Shown here: positions 10,220 through 19,600 of the stretch, piece after piece
How positions within the stretch are numbered: the stretch's first letter is position 1
How the letters are laid out: every line of letters starts with the position of its first letter
Origin: Tigriopus japonicus
Lineage: Eukaryota > Arthropoda > Copepoda > Harpacticoida > Harpacticidae
Length of the DNA stretch: 64,000 bases
Assembly (NCBI GenBank): GCA_010645155.1
Contig: CM021316.1
Span: 5,538,954-5,602,953 of the forward strand
Reading direction: 5' to 3'
Notes under the pieces: generated by a model
What the model saw: only the letters and a program-made list of their open reading frames with translations
Database searches by the model: none
Told to the model about the DNA's origin: nothing
Translations under genes and position numbers: made by a program

Positions 10220-10659
10220 ACATTCGATGAGATGTTATTAATCTTGTGCATTTCAAAGCAAAGTCATCCATATTTATGCTTCCTTCCTTTCATTCATCTT
10301 TTTTATTATTTATCCACAATATCAATAATCATCGATTTTTCCAACCCATTTGTCGAATACATAAAGAATACTGCGCCAAATACTCCAAACGCAATTTCAT
10401 CTCTAATTTATTTATCTTATCTCTAATGATGACACTGTTGATGTAGGTTGCTTATCTACCGTTAATTTCGTTGTGACTCTCCGTCCGTCGATCCATCCGT
10501 CGCAATTTCTTGACCAAATATTGTTGGGGGGTTCACCTAAAAAGTCGTTGACCCAATAGAGACAACAAGTGGGTAATGCTTAAGTAGAAATGTGACCCAG
10601 TCAGATGGGTTTCGTCGTCTTGTGTCAGCAGTCACGACCGTAGAGTACATAAAACTAGT
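10220..10659. other. USP46 3' UTR and AGA upstream region
   Basis: AT-rich 3' flank of USP46 without a canonical AATAAA, then about 150 bp upstream of the AGA start. It contains a diverged copy of the USP46 exon 7/intron 7 boundary, listed separately. Confidence 0.6.
10425..10482 (+). repeat. Diverged copy of USP46 exon 7/intron 7 border
   Basis: A 58-bp stretch about 80% identical to 10024-10081, in the same orientation and 400 bp downstream. It spans the last codons of exon 7 (DDxxVD) and the GTAGGT donor plus early intron. It is not flanked by other gene copy material, so it looks like an old small local duplication. Confidence 0.7.
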
Positions 10660-11843
10660 ATGAAGCTCGGAAGAGACCCAATTTCGTGGTGCTTTCTGTC
10701 AATTTTAATGGTTGTAATACCTCATACTCAAGGTCGAACCTCGTCTCCAGTGGTGATCAATACTTGGAATTTTCTCTCGGCCTGTCAAGAGGCCTGGAAA
10801 GTGTTGGAGCAAGACGGAAGTGCCATTGATGCTGTCGAGAAAGGATGCTCTCGATGTGAAAGTGATCAATGTGACGGCACCGTTGGATTCGGAGGAAGTC
10901 CTGATGAATCGGGTGAAACCACCCTGGATTCCATGATCATGGATGGGGAGACTTTCAATGTCGGGGCTGTTGCCGCTTTGCGGCGAGTCAAATCGGCCAT
11001 TAGTGTCGCGAGAAAAGTGCTGGAGAACACACATCATAGCATTTTGGCGGGTTCGCAAGCCACTTTATTCGCCAAGCAAATGGGATTCACCGAAGAGTGG
11101 CTCAATACAACAGAGTCTCAAAGCAAGTGGCAAAACTGGCGCGACAAAAATTGTCAGCCAAATTTCTGGACGGTAAGACATGAGATTATATCAAAGAGCA
11201 TTATGTCTTAAACTCTACGGTATTTCACACCTTGTAGAATGTCTCCCCAGACCCATCTCAAAGTTGTGGTCCATATAACCCGGTAGGTAAAGAAGCAGTC
11301 CGAGTGCCTTTTGGGGAGAGCGGAAATCATGACACCATCGGCATGATTGCCTTGGATTCAAATGGGAAAATGGTGGCCGGAACATCAACGAACGGAGCCA
11401 GTCATAAAATTCCAGGGTACACTATGCCACCATAATGTGTTGCTTCATTTATCGACGATTTTTTTTTCTTTATTGTTTGTAGACGGGTTGGGGATTCGCC
11501 GATTCCAGGTGCAGGGGCGTATGTCGATAGCGAGGTGGGTGGGGCAGCTGCCACCGGGGATGGAGATATCATGTTGAGACTTCTTCCAAGTTTTACGGCC
11601 GTGGAAGCCATGCGATCGGGGATGCCTCCTCAATTAGCGGCTCAAGAAGCCATTGATCGAATCACGAACAAATATGCCGACTTCATTGGAGCAGTGGTGA
11701 CTTTGAAGAAAACTGGCGAGTTTGGAGCTGCGTGTCATGGCATTGCGGAGTTTCCCTTTTCGGTTGCCAACGAGGAAATGGGCGGGGCCAAGGTTATAGT
11801 CGTCCCATGTCATTCGAGAACTTCTGGTGGCAAAAAAACGTAG
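10660..11843 (+). CDS. AGA: N(4)-(beta-N-acetylglucosaminyl)-L-asparaginase
   Basis: Lysosomal aspartylglucosaminidase, which cleaves the GlcNAc-Asn bond in glycoprotein breakdown. It is an N-terminal nucleophile hydrolase. Three exons: 10660-11172, 11238-11416 and 11483-11843, giving 350 residues (human 346). An N-terminal signal peptide is visible (hydrophobic core [11 protein letters not shown], cleavage near residue 26). Conserved blocks are [54 protein letters not shown] and ARKVLE. The autoprocessing site is HDTIGM with Thr204 as the nucleophile (human Thr206), followed by AGTSTNG. The beta chain continues with [15 protein letters not shown] and [11 protein letters not shown]. All active-site signatures are intact. 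Glycosylation sites such as NTTE are present. Confidence 0.95.
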
Positions 11844-12719
11844 CTTCAAGGCAATTTCCTTTGCCTGTTGTGTACTTGTGTGATACTTCTAACGTGGATT
11901 GCGACTTCATTCTTGACCCACTCGAACCACTTGGCCAAAAAGAGATTAATCTTGACCCTTGTGGCTTTTCCAAAAAAAAAGAGCAACTGGAACGAGATTG
12001 GTTATTCAGGACGCGTAGAGCATACAGTTTGCCCAAGGTTTCATTATTCAATTCCCTGAGCTCGATGATCTTGGGGGTCTTTTGGTCATCGTTCTTTGTC
12101 TGCCTTCTTCCTGTGAACGTCATCCTAGCTCATTCCATCACAAGCAATTTACTTCTCTTCGGACATTCACGCAAGTCAGTAAGAGAGAGGGGTTAGCAAA
12201 ATGAAACAATATAAACCAATCTCAAATTAGCACTTGTCACAATTTCCAAGCCAAACATTTCTATCTTTTTGCTAATAAACACTTTTTCATAAAGGTTTCT
12301 TTCACTATTTTGAGGGTGATAGAAATCCTGCTTGTTTCGTTTTCTCGAAGGACCCTACTTCAAACTTTGCCCTTTTCAAAGGTTAATTTAAATGTCCAGC
12401 TTTGCGTTTTTAAAAAGAAATATTCATGCTAACGAGCATCCATTTCAAAACTGACAGAATTGTGTGAATCGAAGGGAAAGTCCAATTCTTATTTGAAGAC
12501 CCCTCGTAGACGCACCCAATGTCCAGTTGCTTAATAGAATGATGCAGCTCTCATCATCCCCGCTCACTCATCCTCGGGTGGCCACCCCAAACTGGAGTAA
12601 AAGGGGATCCCAACAAGCAAATCTAAAGTCATTGTGAGTACCCAGTAAATCTCCTTTCACGACCAGCCTCAATTATTGGAAGTGGCGGTCAGCCAAAGCA
12701 CTTTCAACCGTTCACCCTC
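11844..12719. other. AGA 3' UTR and intergenic
   Basis: The first 430 bp are probably AGA 3' UTR. The rest has no recognised gene; the ORFs overlapping the AGA end are shadows in other frames. Confidence 0.5.
12274..12279 (+). terminator. Probable poly(A) signal of AGA
   Basis: AATAAA about 430 nt past the AGA stop, the first canonical hexamer downstream on this strand. Confidence 0.45.
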
Positions 12720-13339
12720 TACAGGGTGTCCCTTCCAGATTGAGACTGAAAGTTTCCTGCGTTTTTGTGCGTGGTATTTCTTTTTGTTTCACGTTTTTTT
12801 ATTGATACAAAATGTTTTTACATTCTTTTGTCAAGATATTTTGTTAGCAACAAATATTAAGTTTGCGAAAATGGCCTCCTAACTTCCCTACTCTTCCAAC
12901 AAGATTGGACTCTTCTCACATTACACGGCTTGTCCAAAGTTACAATAAAGATGTTGTTTCTCATTTATGGGGCAAGGATGAATGTCCTCATTCGTCTCCA
13001 GGCCTCAATCGTATAAGCTTTTCTATTTGGTCTGTTCTGGAGTGGAAGGCATACGTTACTTTCAGTCTCAATATCAATTCATTTAGGACCAAATTGATGG
13101 AGGTGCGTGCTAGTACTGGGTAAAGAAGCTTTCATGAGCTTCTGTAGTACTGGGGCTAAAGCTGGAAGATTCAAGGCCGCTGTGCAAACCATACGTGACC
13201 ATTTTGAAAATTGAGCTTTTGTTTGCCTCCTTAGTGCATCTGGTATTGTTTTGATGATGCAACAACACTTTTAGTTACATGAATAGTAAAGGAGTTATGA
13301 TACGAAAATCGAGTCTCTAATTATACGGTATACCCTGTA
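12720..13339 (+). mobile_element. Dead, internally deleted Tc1/mariner element
   Basis: The ends are inverted repeats: TACAGGGTGTCCC at 12720-12732, and TACAGGGTATACC read on the minus strand from 13339. The match continues imperfectly inward (AGACTGAAAGTTT against AGACTCGATTTTC). Both sit on a TA dinucleotide, the standard mariner target duplication. Inside, the plus-strand frame around 12,960-13,110 encodes the C-terminal transposase motif in worn form: WGKDECPHSSPGLN...FSIWSVLEWKA, where active families read WP-SSPDLNPLD-SIWS-LE-KA. Key residues are mutated and stops follow. At 620 bp it is half the length of a complete element (about 1.2 kb), and no N-terminal transposase domain is recognisable. 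Confidence 0.85.
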
Positions 13340-14928
13340 CATGCTACGAACAAATACACTGCCTACCAACTTGTTCCACGGGTCCACCTCGTCCCATACA
13401 TAACCGAGGAGGACTGAGAGTGAAGTCCGTCCAAAGGGAACTGGGAAAGAGGCTGTCAATACCAAGTTTGCTCGATTAATATGATAGTCATCAACTTCGC
13501 CTGGAGAAGACTTTTTGCTAGGGATCTTGGAGTACAAGCTTGGCAGTCCACTCATTCATGTAGGACCTTGGATTTGGAGCAAAAAAGGAGAGCCCCAGGA
13601 AGAAGCCTGGAAATGAGAAGCATTTCCGGTTACTTACTACAGATTTCCACTTGACCCTAAGGATGAAAGAAACATGCAAGGTCGCTTTTTGATGAGAGGG
13701 GTCCATTGGAAATTGCAATGGGCTCTCTCTGTATATGCATTCGGCATCCCATATTGGAAGGTGGTCTTTGATTAAGAACCTGTCCAAAAAGTTTTGTAAA
13801 GCATTATGTTTTTGCAGATTGCGAGTTCAAGCTACAATGATTTCCAATCCTACTTATTTCTTTCTTCAACCAACCAATCAGCCCGTAAGAAGTCTCACTA
13901 GTAGAACCAAGAAGTTAGAGACTCGTGGCAATTCCTTTCGAATAACACCACCCTTCATATTAACAAAGAGCCCTGGAGAAAGTGAGACGAAGCCGGTTAT
14001 GGAAAAGGAGGAGGGGGAGAATTGGAACTGATTTATTATGGTTCCCCTTTTTTGGATCTCTAGTCCGACAAAGGTCTTCGTTTTCCGTCATGGGGCTTGG
14101 AAACTAGCCAGAGAGGGTAGCATGGGGAGGAAGATCTTAAATTTAGTGCAGGGGCACAACTGTAGAATGTCCTAGCAGATTTGTTCCAAAACGTATCTTC
14201 TAAAGGGGTACATTTATGAAAATGGGAAAAAGATTCAACTGAGACTCTAACAAGATAAGATGGCTGGCCGGTTGACGAAATATTTCCCCTCTTGGCACAT
14301 GACAATTTTTCCCTGAGTGAGATTGATACTCGAGCCAAGTTCTTGTATCTTTATTACCTTTCGATTGGCCGAAGCCAAAGCGGATCTCAAGGATGATGAA
14401 GTAGACTCATCGTATATCACAGATAGAACTTGGACATAGCTGTTCAATTTGAGTCAAGAAAAATGTATCTCATGGTCTATTCCATAGTGATGACTCGACA
14501 TTTTGTCTTTGTGGGGTCCCCTAAATGTGCTGCACTTCGAGCACATTCCTGGGGGTTGAGACAGGCGGATCTAAGAAGCCCACTAGGGTCTGTTTGATGC
14601 CCATGTCTCATCTAATGCACGGACAAGTTTTCAACCTTCTCTTCCCGTAAGTGGAACACACACACGGTTCCACTTGAAACTCGAAAACTTGGAAAGAGAA
14701 CTTGATTTCTACCGGAGATGAGTGAGACGCACCTTCGAGAGCAAAGCTCTGGTGAGATGCTTGCTTACTTGCTTACATGTGAACGTGTGTGAGTGTGTAT
14801 TTGAAATATTTAGAAAACTTTCAACTCGCTTACTCCACGAGAACCAGGATGAGAAGATGCGAGGGGGTTTGGAGAAGGTGACTAAACTTTGACGCCTGTC
14901 CCGCATCATTCCCAAGCTTTCCCCGACA
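13340..14928. other. Gene-free stretch
   Basis: No recognised gene. Minus-strand ORFs at 13295-13787 and around 14060-14447 have no family resemblance and overlap several frames. Confidence 0.5.
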
Positions 14929-14959
14929 TTTTTATAGACTTCACTCGGTTGTGTGATAA

Positions 14960-15419
14960 ATGGCGGATCAGTTGACGCGAGAAGTACTCTCAAACGATCG
15001 CTTCCTTCTCGAGATGATCAAATTCGAAAATGACCCGGAAACTCGAAAGACTTTGCCAATGCTCAAATTTCTTGGCCAAATAGGAAAAAAATATATGGGT
15101 ATTGAAAAACAATCTCCGGCCCTTGTTGGCTCGTTCAAAAGCCTCGTGTTCCATTTCCACAAAACGTGCTTTTCGATGGCTCCTGGGTCCCCATGTGGTT
15201 CAGTTCCACGCTTCTACTTTTCCCTTTACTTTCTTCGCCTCTTTCTTTCTTTTCTTGCTTGGAACCAGTGGAGAAAAAGAGACGACGATGGGAGAATCTG
15301 AAGATTTAGCTCTCATGTTACCAAATGCTTTGCCAATTCTCAATGGTCCCGCCCGACAAGTGCCAAATGTGAATCCATTACGAGTGTTTGACATTGATGG
15401 CCCAAAAAGCCCCATATAG
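14960..15419 (+). CDS. Unrecognised two-exon gene, 118 residues
   Basis: Exon 1 is 14960-15165 and exon 2 is 15269-15419. The 103-bp intron ends in a strong polypyrimidine tract of more than 40 bases and CAG. The product starts MADQLTREVLSNDRFLLEMI, is acidic/helical at first, then LPMLKFLGQIGKKYMG, and ends LPNALPILNGPARQVPNVNP...GPKSPI. A TATA-like TTTATAG lies at 14931-14937, 23 nt before the ATG. The gene is convergent with SPCS3, leaving about 240 bp between stops. The acceptor is convincing. The donor (GTGCTT at 15166) is weak, and an alternative donor at 15097 would change the frame. I do not recognise the family; no signal peptide or membrane segment is seen. The hydrophobic tail of the unspliced ORF is the intron's pyrimidine tract, not protein. 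Confidence 0.45.
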
Positions 15420-15656
15420 AACCTGAGCAATTGAGATTTCATGATTCCAACCCCAACCATCCAACCTTTAAACGTTACTCGAGACATCTCGAGAGAATGC
15501 TTGCGAGATGTCGAGGGCTGTTTCGAACTTATTATTCAACGATTAGGGTGTGAAACAAGATAAAATAATGATTGAGAGGATGTAAATAATTCTCGGGTTT
15601 GTGACTGGGTTGCCACTTCTTTTTGCGTCGCCCTCGGGGTGCCCCCGATTTAGGCC

Positions 15657-17191
15657 TTATGTTCTCGAGGTCGTATATTCGGCCGGAAATTTGAAGCTAT
15701 GTGAACCCTGAGCCTGAACACGGGGCAAACTGCCGGCATTGGGAATCACATTCCAAGAAAGCGTAAGAGTGACATTCTGGTGGTTCCTGAAAAGAAGGGC
15801 AAACAAAGCATGCTTTAGATGGCGGAAAGAAGTAAAAGAACTTAACGCTAGTTAGGTCAAATGGCCAAAATGGCGGAAACAATTGAGAACAGTGGAGAAA
15901 ACACGAGTTAGAAACCAAAAGATTCATTCTTCGGGCCTCGGCAACGACAAAATGGGCTATGGGCTTTCTGAAATCCCCGATCTTTCAAAGAGATGCCAAA
16001 AATATGGATTTGATGGCTCATTATATGGCTTGACTTTTTGGCAGCAGGATGTCGATTCATTTTACTTATTTGTGGCTCAGTAAGTTTTAAACTTTACCAT
16101 TCGTACCACTCATTTTATCAAAAGAATTCAATTTCGTTTTAAATTATCATGACACTAGGCAACAAAAAATTTGTCACGAGCCGAAAATACAAGTGGTTGC
16201 GGAAACAAGACAAAAACACAATTATACCAAATTCCAGTAGTAATTAAAACGACTATACATAAAACAACTGTCGGAATAAAGGCTCCAACTAATTGGAACA
16301 TTTTGAAAGAGCAAAAAACAATCAAAATATGTAAAGCAATCAACATAATGCGAATAACGAGTTTTCGTGAATCAACTTGTCGCAAATTTCCAGAAGCAAT
16401 TGATGTATGGTCTAAAGCGGACATTGCTTTTGGTTTAAATTCGATCTTTAACGGTGAAGTTATTTAGCGATGTGACAACTTATGCAGATTTTGAACGATA
16501 TTAATGTTTAACGTTAAGTAACAACGCTCGAATAATTTCGAAGTAGAGGGGCAGGTGCATGTCAAGTAAGCTAGGCCCAAGCCATGTCCAATGACACTGG
16601 CCACAACGGCAAAACACCGTTTTATTTTGTCTCTTCGATCTTCTTATATTAGACTTTAAATCTTTGGTCTTTTTTAAGTCCAAAACTATGCTAATAGGGA
16701 GCAAATTGAACCCGATTTGGGCCTTCCATGCATATACCGAAAGCCAAAATTTCTAACATTAACCGACGAACCCCAACTCACTTGAGACCGTTGCCGTCAT
16801 CCCAAAAGTAATACTTGGTGTTCATGGATTTATAGTTGAGCAGGGCGTTCTCGCCGCGCTGAATGATCTTATCCCACAGCACCACCTGGTTGACCGCATT
16901 CTTGGGCGTGGCGTACTCGGCACTCAAATACAGGAATAATTGCTTCACATTCCAATTGAAGAGCGGGTTCAAATCGGCCTGCAAATCAAAGGTCAAGAAG
17001 CCCAAGTCGTTCTTCTCGCGCGAGGCCGAGTAATCGGACACGTGTTTGACCACCACGTTGACCGTGCCAATCTGAGCGTGCGTCGTGTAGTCCAAGAAGA
17101 ACGTGGACAAGAAGCACATGAACACCAGACCGCCCAACACCGACGACGTGTACGCCAGGTTCGAGTTCAAACGCGAGAACACCGTATGCAT
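15657..17191 (-). CDS. SPCS3: Signal peptidase complex subunit 3
   Basis: SPC22/23, the glycosylated accessory subunit of the ER signal peptidase complex. Two exons: 17191-16782 and 15786-15657, giving 179 residues (human 180). The start MHTVFSRLN matches the family start, and an ATG 11 codons upstream is not needed. Residues about 12-34 form the single membrane anchor. The lumenal domain shows REKNDLGFLTFDLQADLNPLFNWNVKQLFLYLSAEY, NQVVLWDKII, YYFWDDGNGLK and, after the splice, NVTLTLSWNVIPNAG. The glycosylation site NVT in exon 2 is conserved. The C-terminus after PNAG is more diverged. The intron is 995 bp, long for this region, and holds an AT-rich ORF listed separately. Confidence 0.95.
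16155..16424 (-). CDS. Intronic ORF, small two-helix membrane protein
   Basis: An 89-codon ORF inside the SPCS3 intron, same strand. Open frame extends about 13 codons upstream of the ATG. The middle is two strongly hydrophobic segments, IRIMLIALHILIVFCSF (residues about 25-41) and VGAFIPTVVLCIVVLITTGIW (about 46-66), with a polar N-terminal tail. Codons are AT-rich, unlike the neighbouring exons. No family is recognised. It could be a nested gene, a transferred or mobile-element fragment, or a chance ORF in AT-rich DNA. Confidence 0.25.
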   Translation of the reverse strand: MSALDHTSIASGNLRQVDSRKLVIRIMLIALHILIVFCSFKMFQLVGAFIPTVVLCIVVLITTGIWYNCVFVLFPQPLVFSARDKFFVA

Positions 17192-17969
17192 GATGAGCGA
17201 GGACGAAAGAGGGGACACGGGCAACGGCGGCGAGAAATCACGGGTAATCCGGGGTTGACAAGAGCCGCTTCAGAGTTCAAACGCGGCCTCTTCAACTAAT
17301 CGAGTGGTAAAAATTTAAGAGAAGAGAAGACAAATGAGTGACGTGCCTGTTTGTCTGACTTGAGAGGGCAACGTTGCTGATAGTTTGAGACATGGTAATG
17401 CCAAAAGATGTAAAAACTGCCATTTTTGAAAGAAAAATCCTATCACATTCCGCCCCTTTTAAGCGGGCTTTTTTTAGCTAGACTTTTTTTACTCTTTTCT
17501 CGTTTTTTTGGAGGCCGATTAGATTCCATATGTCATACAATGTTCATTCACTTTCTCCCTCTCTGTTACCTTTGAATTCCGACTGCCATTGTGCTTGCAG
17601 TGCGGCCACAATGGCAGGAAATGGCAATAAAAGCTACTCTCTGGCAGCACTTTGCCTGTGTGTTGGAGACGACAGCGGAATGACACAAGTCACAGGAGAA
17701 ACGAAAATAGGATTGGAATTAATCAGAGAAATTTTATAAAAGAAAAAGCGGTGAATGTGTGAATGGGAATATATTCTGATTGGGACCGGCAAGTTTTAAG
17801 GATCCTTTTTGGTTTCTTTTCTCTTCGAGGAACAAGGCAAAAAGAAAGTTTTTTCCAAGGAGCGGGAAATTTGAATGCTTGACACGGGTGAAATCGAAAT
17901 CCCCTTAAGAATCAGGTATTTAGTGATCCTTGGACTACTGCATTCATGTAAGTTAATTGATACCATAAA
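17192..17969. other. SPCS3 upstream and intergenic
   Basis: Contains the SPCS3 5' flank. No other gene is recognised. Confidence 0.5.
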
Positions 17970-18072
17970 GGCCACTAGGACTCGGCAAGCCCGGAATTCG
18001 AACCAGGAATGTTGTGGATAGTAAAGATGCTTTAGTGGATAGTAAGGCGAGCGCTCAACCCCTTCGCTACTT
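17970..18072 (-). repeat. tRNA-derived SINE-like fragment
   Basis: Read on the minus strand, TAGCGAAGGGG at 18069-18059 fits the Pol III A box (TRGYNNARNNG). GGTTCGAATTCC at 18004-17993 fits a B box with one mismatch, followed by CGGGCTTGCC as in a tRNA 3' half. A 21-bp tandem duplication (GTGGATAGTAA at 18014 and 18035 on the plus strand) swells the anticodon region, and the acceptor stem does not pair well. It is therefore a pseudo-tRNA or SINE head, not a working tRNA. Confidence 0.5.
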
Positions 18073-18078
18073 CCTAAT

Positions 18079-18190
18079 TACAATTAATTACATGTCCAAA
18101 AATGGAAAAAACACAATTAATTACATGTCCAAAAGTGCAATACATTACAATTGCACGCCCAAAAATGTAATAAATTACAATTTCTTGGCT
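18079..18190. repeat. Imperfect tandem repeat
   Basis: Three to four diverged units of about 33-38 bp around ACAATTAATTACATGTCCAA; the first two units (near 18,080 and 18,115) match best. AT-rich; directly next to the SINE-like fragment. Confidence 0.7.
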
Positions 18191-18916
18191 CAAATGCAAT
18201 TGCCTTTTGAAACAAAAGAAAACATGGAAATTTGCTAAAATAGCAAAATGTTTCATAGGAATATTTCAAAACTTAATGAAATATTTTCAGCCGATGCAAT
18301 TATAAGCTATGCCTAGCAGAGTAAAAAAAAACATTTATTCACATTCAATCTCTTACTATTTATTTATTACCTACGTGTGAAGGGGACTAACCTAGCTACG
18401 GAATCGGTTCGACCTCGAACGCTCAAATCTGATACCGTACATTCTAATGTCATTGGAGCCTATCCTTCAAATGGAATCGAATCGATGGAATCACCATCAA
18501 GCAGTTTCATGCAAAAAAAATCCATGTTTAGGTCATCATCAATCCAATACGTAATGGTGGATGCCTCAGCTATAGGCAAAATCCATCTTTGGAATTCTGT
18601 GTTTGACAGAGAAAAATCTAGTTAAACCAGTTGTCCGGCTGGTAATGTAAAACTCACATGCTTAATTTCAACTTGATCGACTGAAACTTGTGGCATTTAG
18701 AGTAATTTGAAACGTAGAGCATAGCGCGCTCTTCAGATCGAACATTTGCACCTACCATCGTCCTTTTGGACGATTGTAAGGTCAATTTTTCTCTCGTTTC
18801 CGCGCGTGTATTTTGCGAATGTAGCAAATTTAGAAACATTGTTTCTTGTGAACGGAGGAACGTATTATGCTGAAATTTGCCAACAAAATCCTTAAACGCC
18901 TGTCGTATCAATCTTC
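18191..18916. other. Gene-free stretch
   Basis: No recognised gene; short ORFs on both strands only. Confidence 0.5.
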
Positions 18917-18980
18917 AAAATAATCAAAATATCATAATAATCTATAAAAATAATCAAAATATCATAATAATCTATAAAAA
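18917..18980. repeat. Perfect 30-bp tandem duplication
   Basis: Bases 18921-18950 and 18951-18980 are identical (TAATCAAAATATCATAATAA...). The A-rich edge extends a few bases left. A perfect duplicate implies a recent or conversion-maintained event, or a variable-number locus. Confidence 0.9.
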
Positions 18981-19354
18981 TATATCAATATCAAAATAAA
19001 ATCATTTACTTAAATGGAATTCGATTTATTGAAAATCCACAGCCGAAATCCTGAGCGGAGGCTTCCATGTCTTACGATTTCCTTGAGTATAGGCTTTGAC
19101 AGCCTAAATGGGGGAATATTCGGTCATTCCCGCGGATGAGGTAAAATATAAGGAGCGGCAATGTTCCCAAGGAACAAGCCTTTAAAAGGTTACAGCTGCG
19201 AAGCTGCGTTCTGACAATTAACGAATTTTCAATTACTAATTAGATGAAATTACCATTTACTTCCAAAAATCTTCGTACCACTGACAATAAAAAAGCTAGC
19301 ATTTAGAGAGCAACATATTTTCAATTGATTCAACTCAAAGAGTTTGGGACCCAG

Positions 19355-19600
19355 AGTTTGGTAGTTTCATGAGTGATAGGAAGCAAATGGTTAAGGTTGA
19401 AGGATCATTTAGTGGCATGTATGAAGTCAAGTAAGTTGTTGCACATTTAGGTCCGCTCCTGTTTATTCTCTTTATTGCTCCTCTCCAGAAGTTTCGTACA
19501 AAATCCAGTATTTCATCATATGCTGATGAGTGATGACACAAAACATAGACTTCGCTGTTGCTGGACTGAGATGATTGCTTCAAAATTATTCATCTTTGCT
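19355..19600 (+). mobile_element. LINE reverse transcriptase fragment
   Basis: The plus strand encodes pieces of a non-LTR retrotransposon reverse transcriptase in shifted frames: SFMSDRKQMVKVEGSFSG (family: L-RKQ-V-V-G-FS), then GPLLFILFIAPL and SSISSYAD, then DDTKHRLRCC after a 4-base insertion. Together these recall the LGPLLFILFINDLP...YADDTK region of Jockey/CR1-like elements. Frameshifts and stops show it is dead. No ends or poly(A) tail can be assigned. Confidence 0.75.

Noticed and set aside
11732..12196. 154-codon ORF overlapping the AGA end
   Set aside because: Out of frame with AGA coding sequence and continuing into its 3' UTR; no family resemblance.
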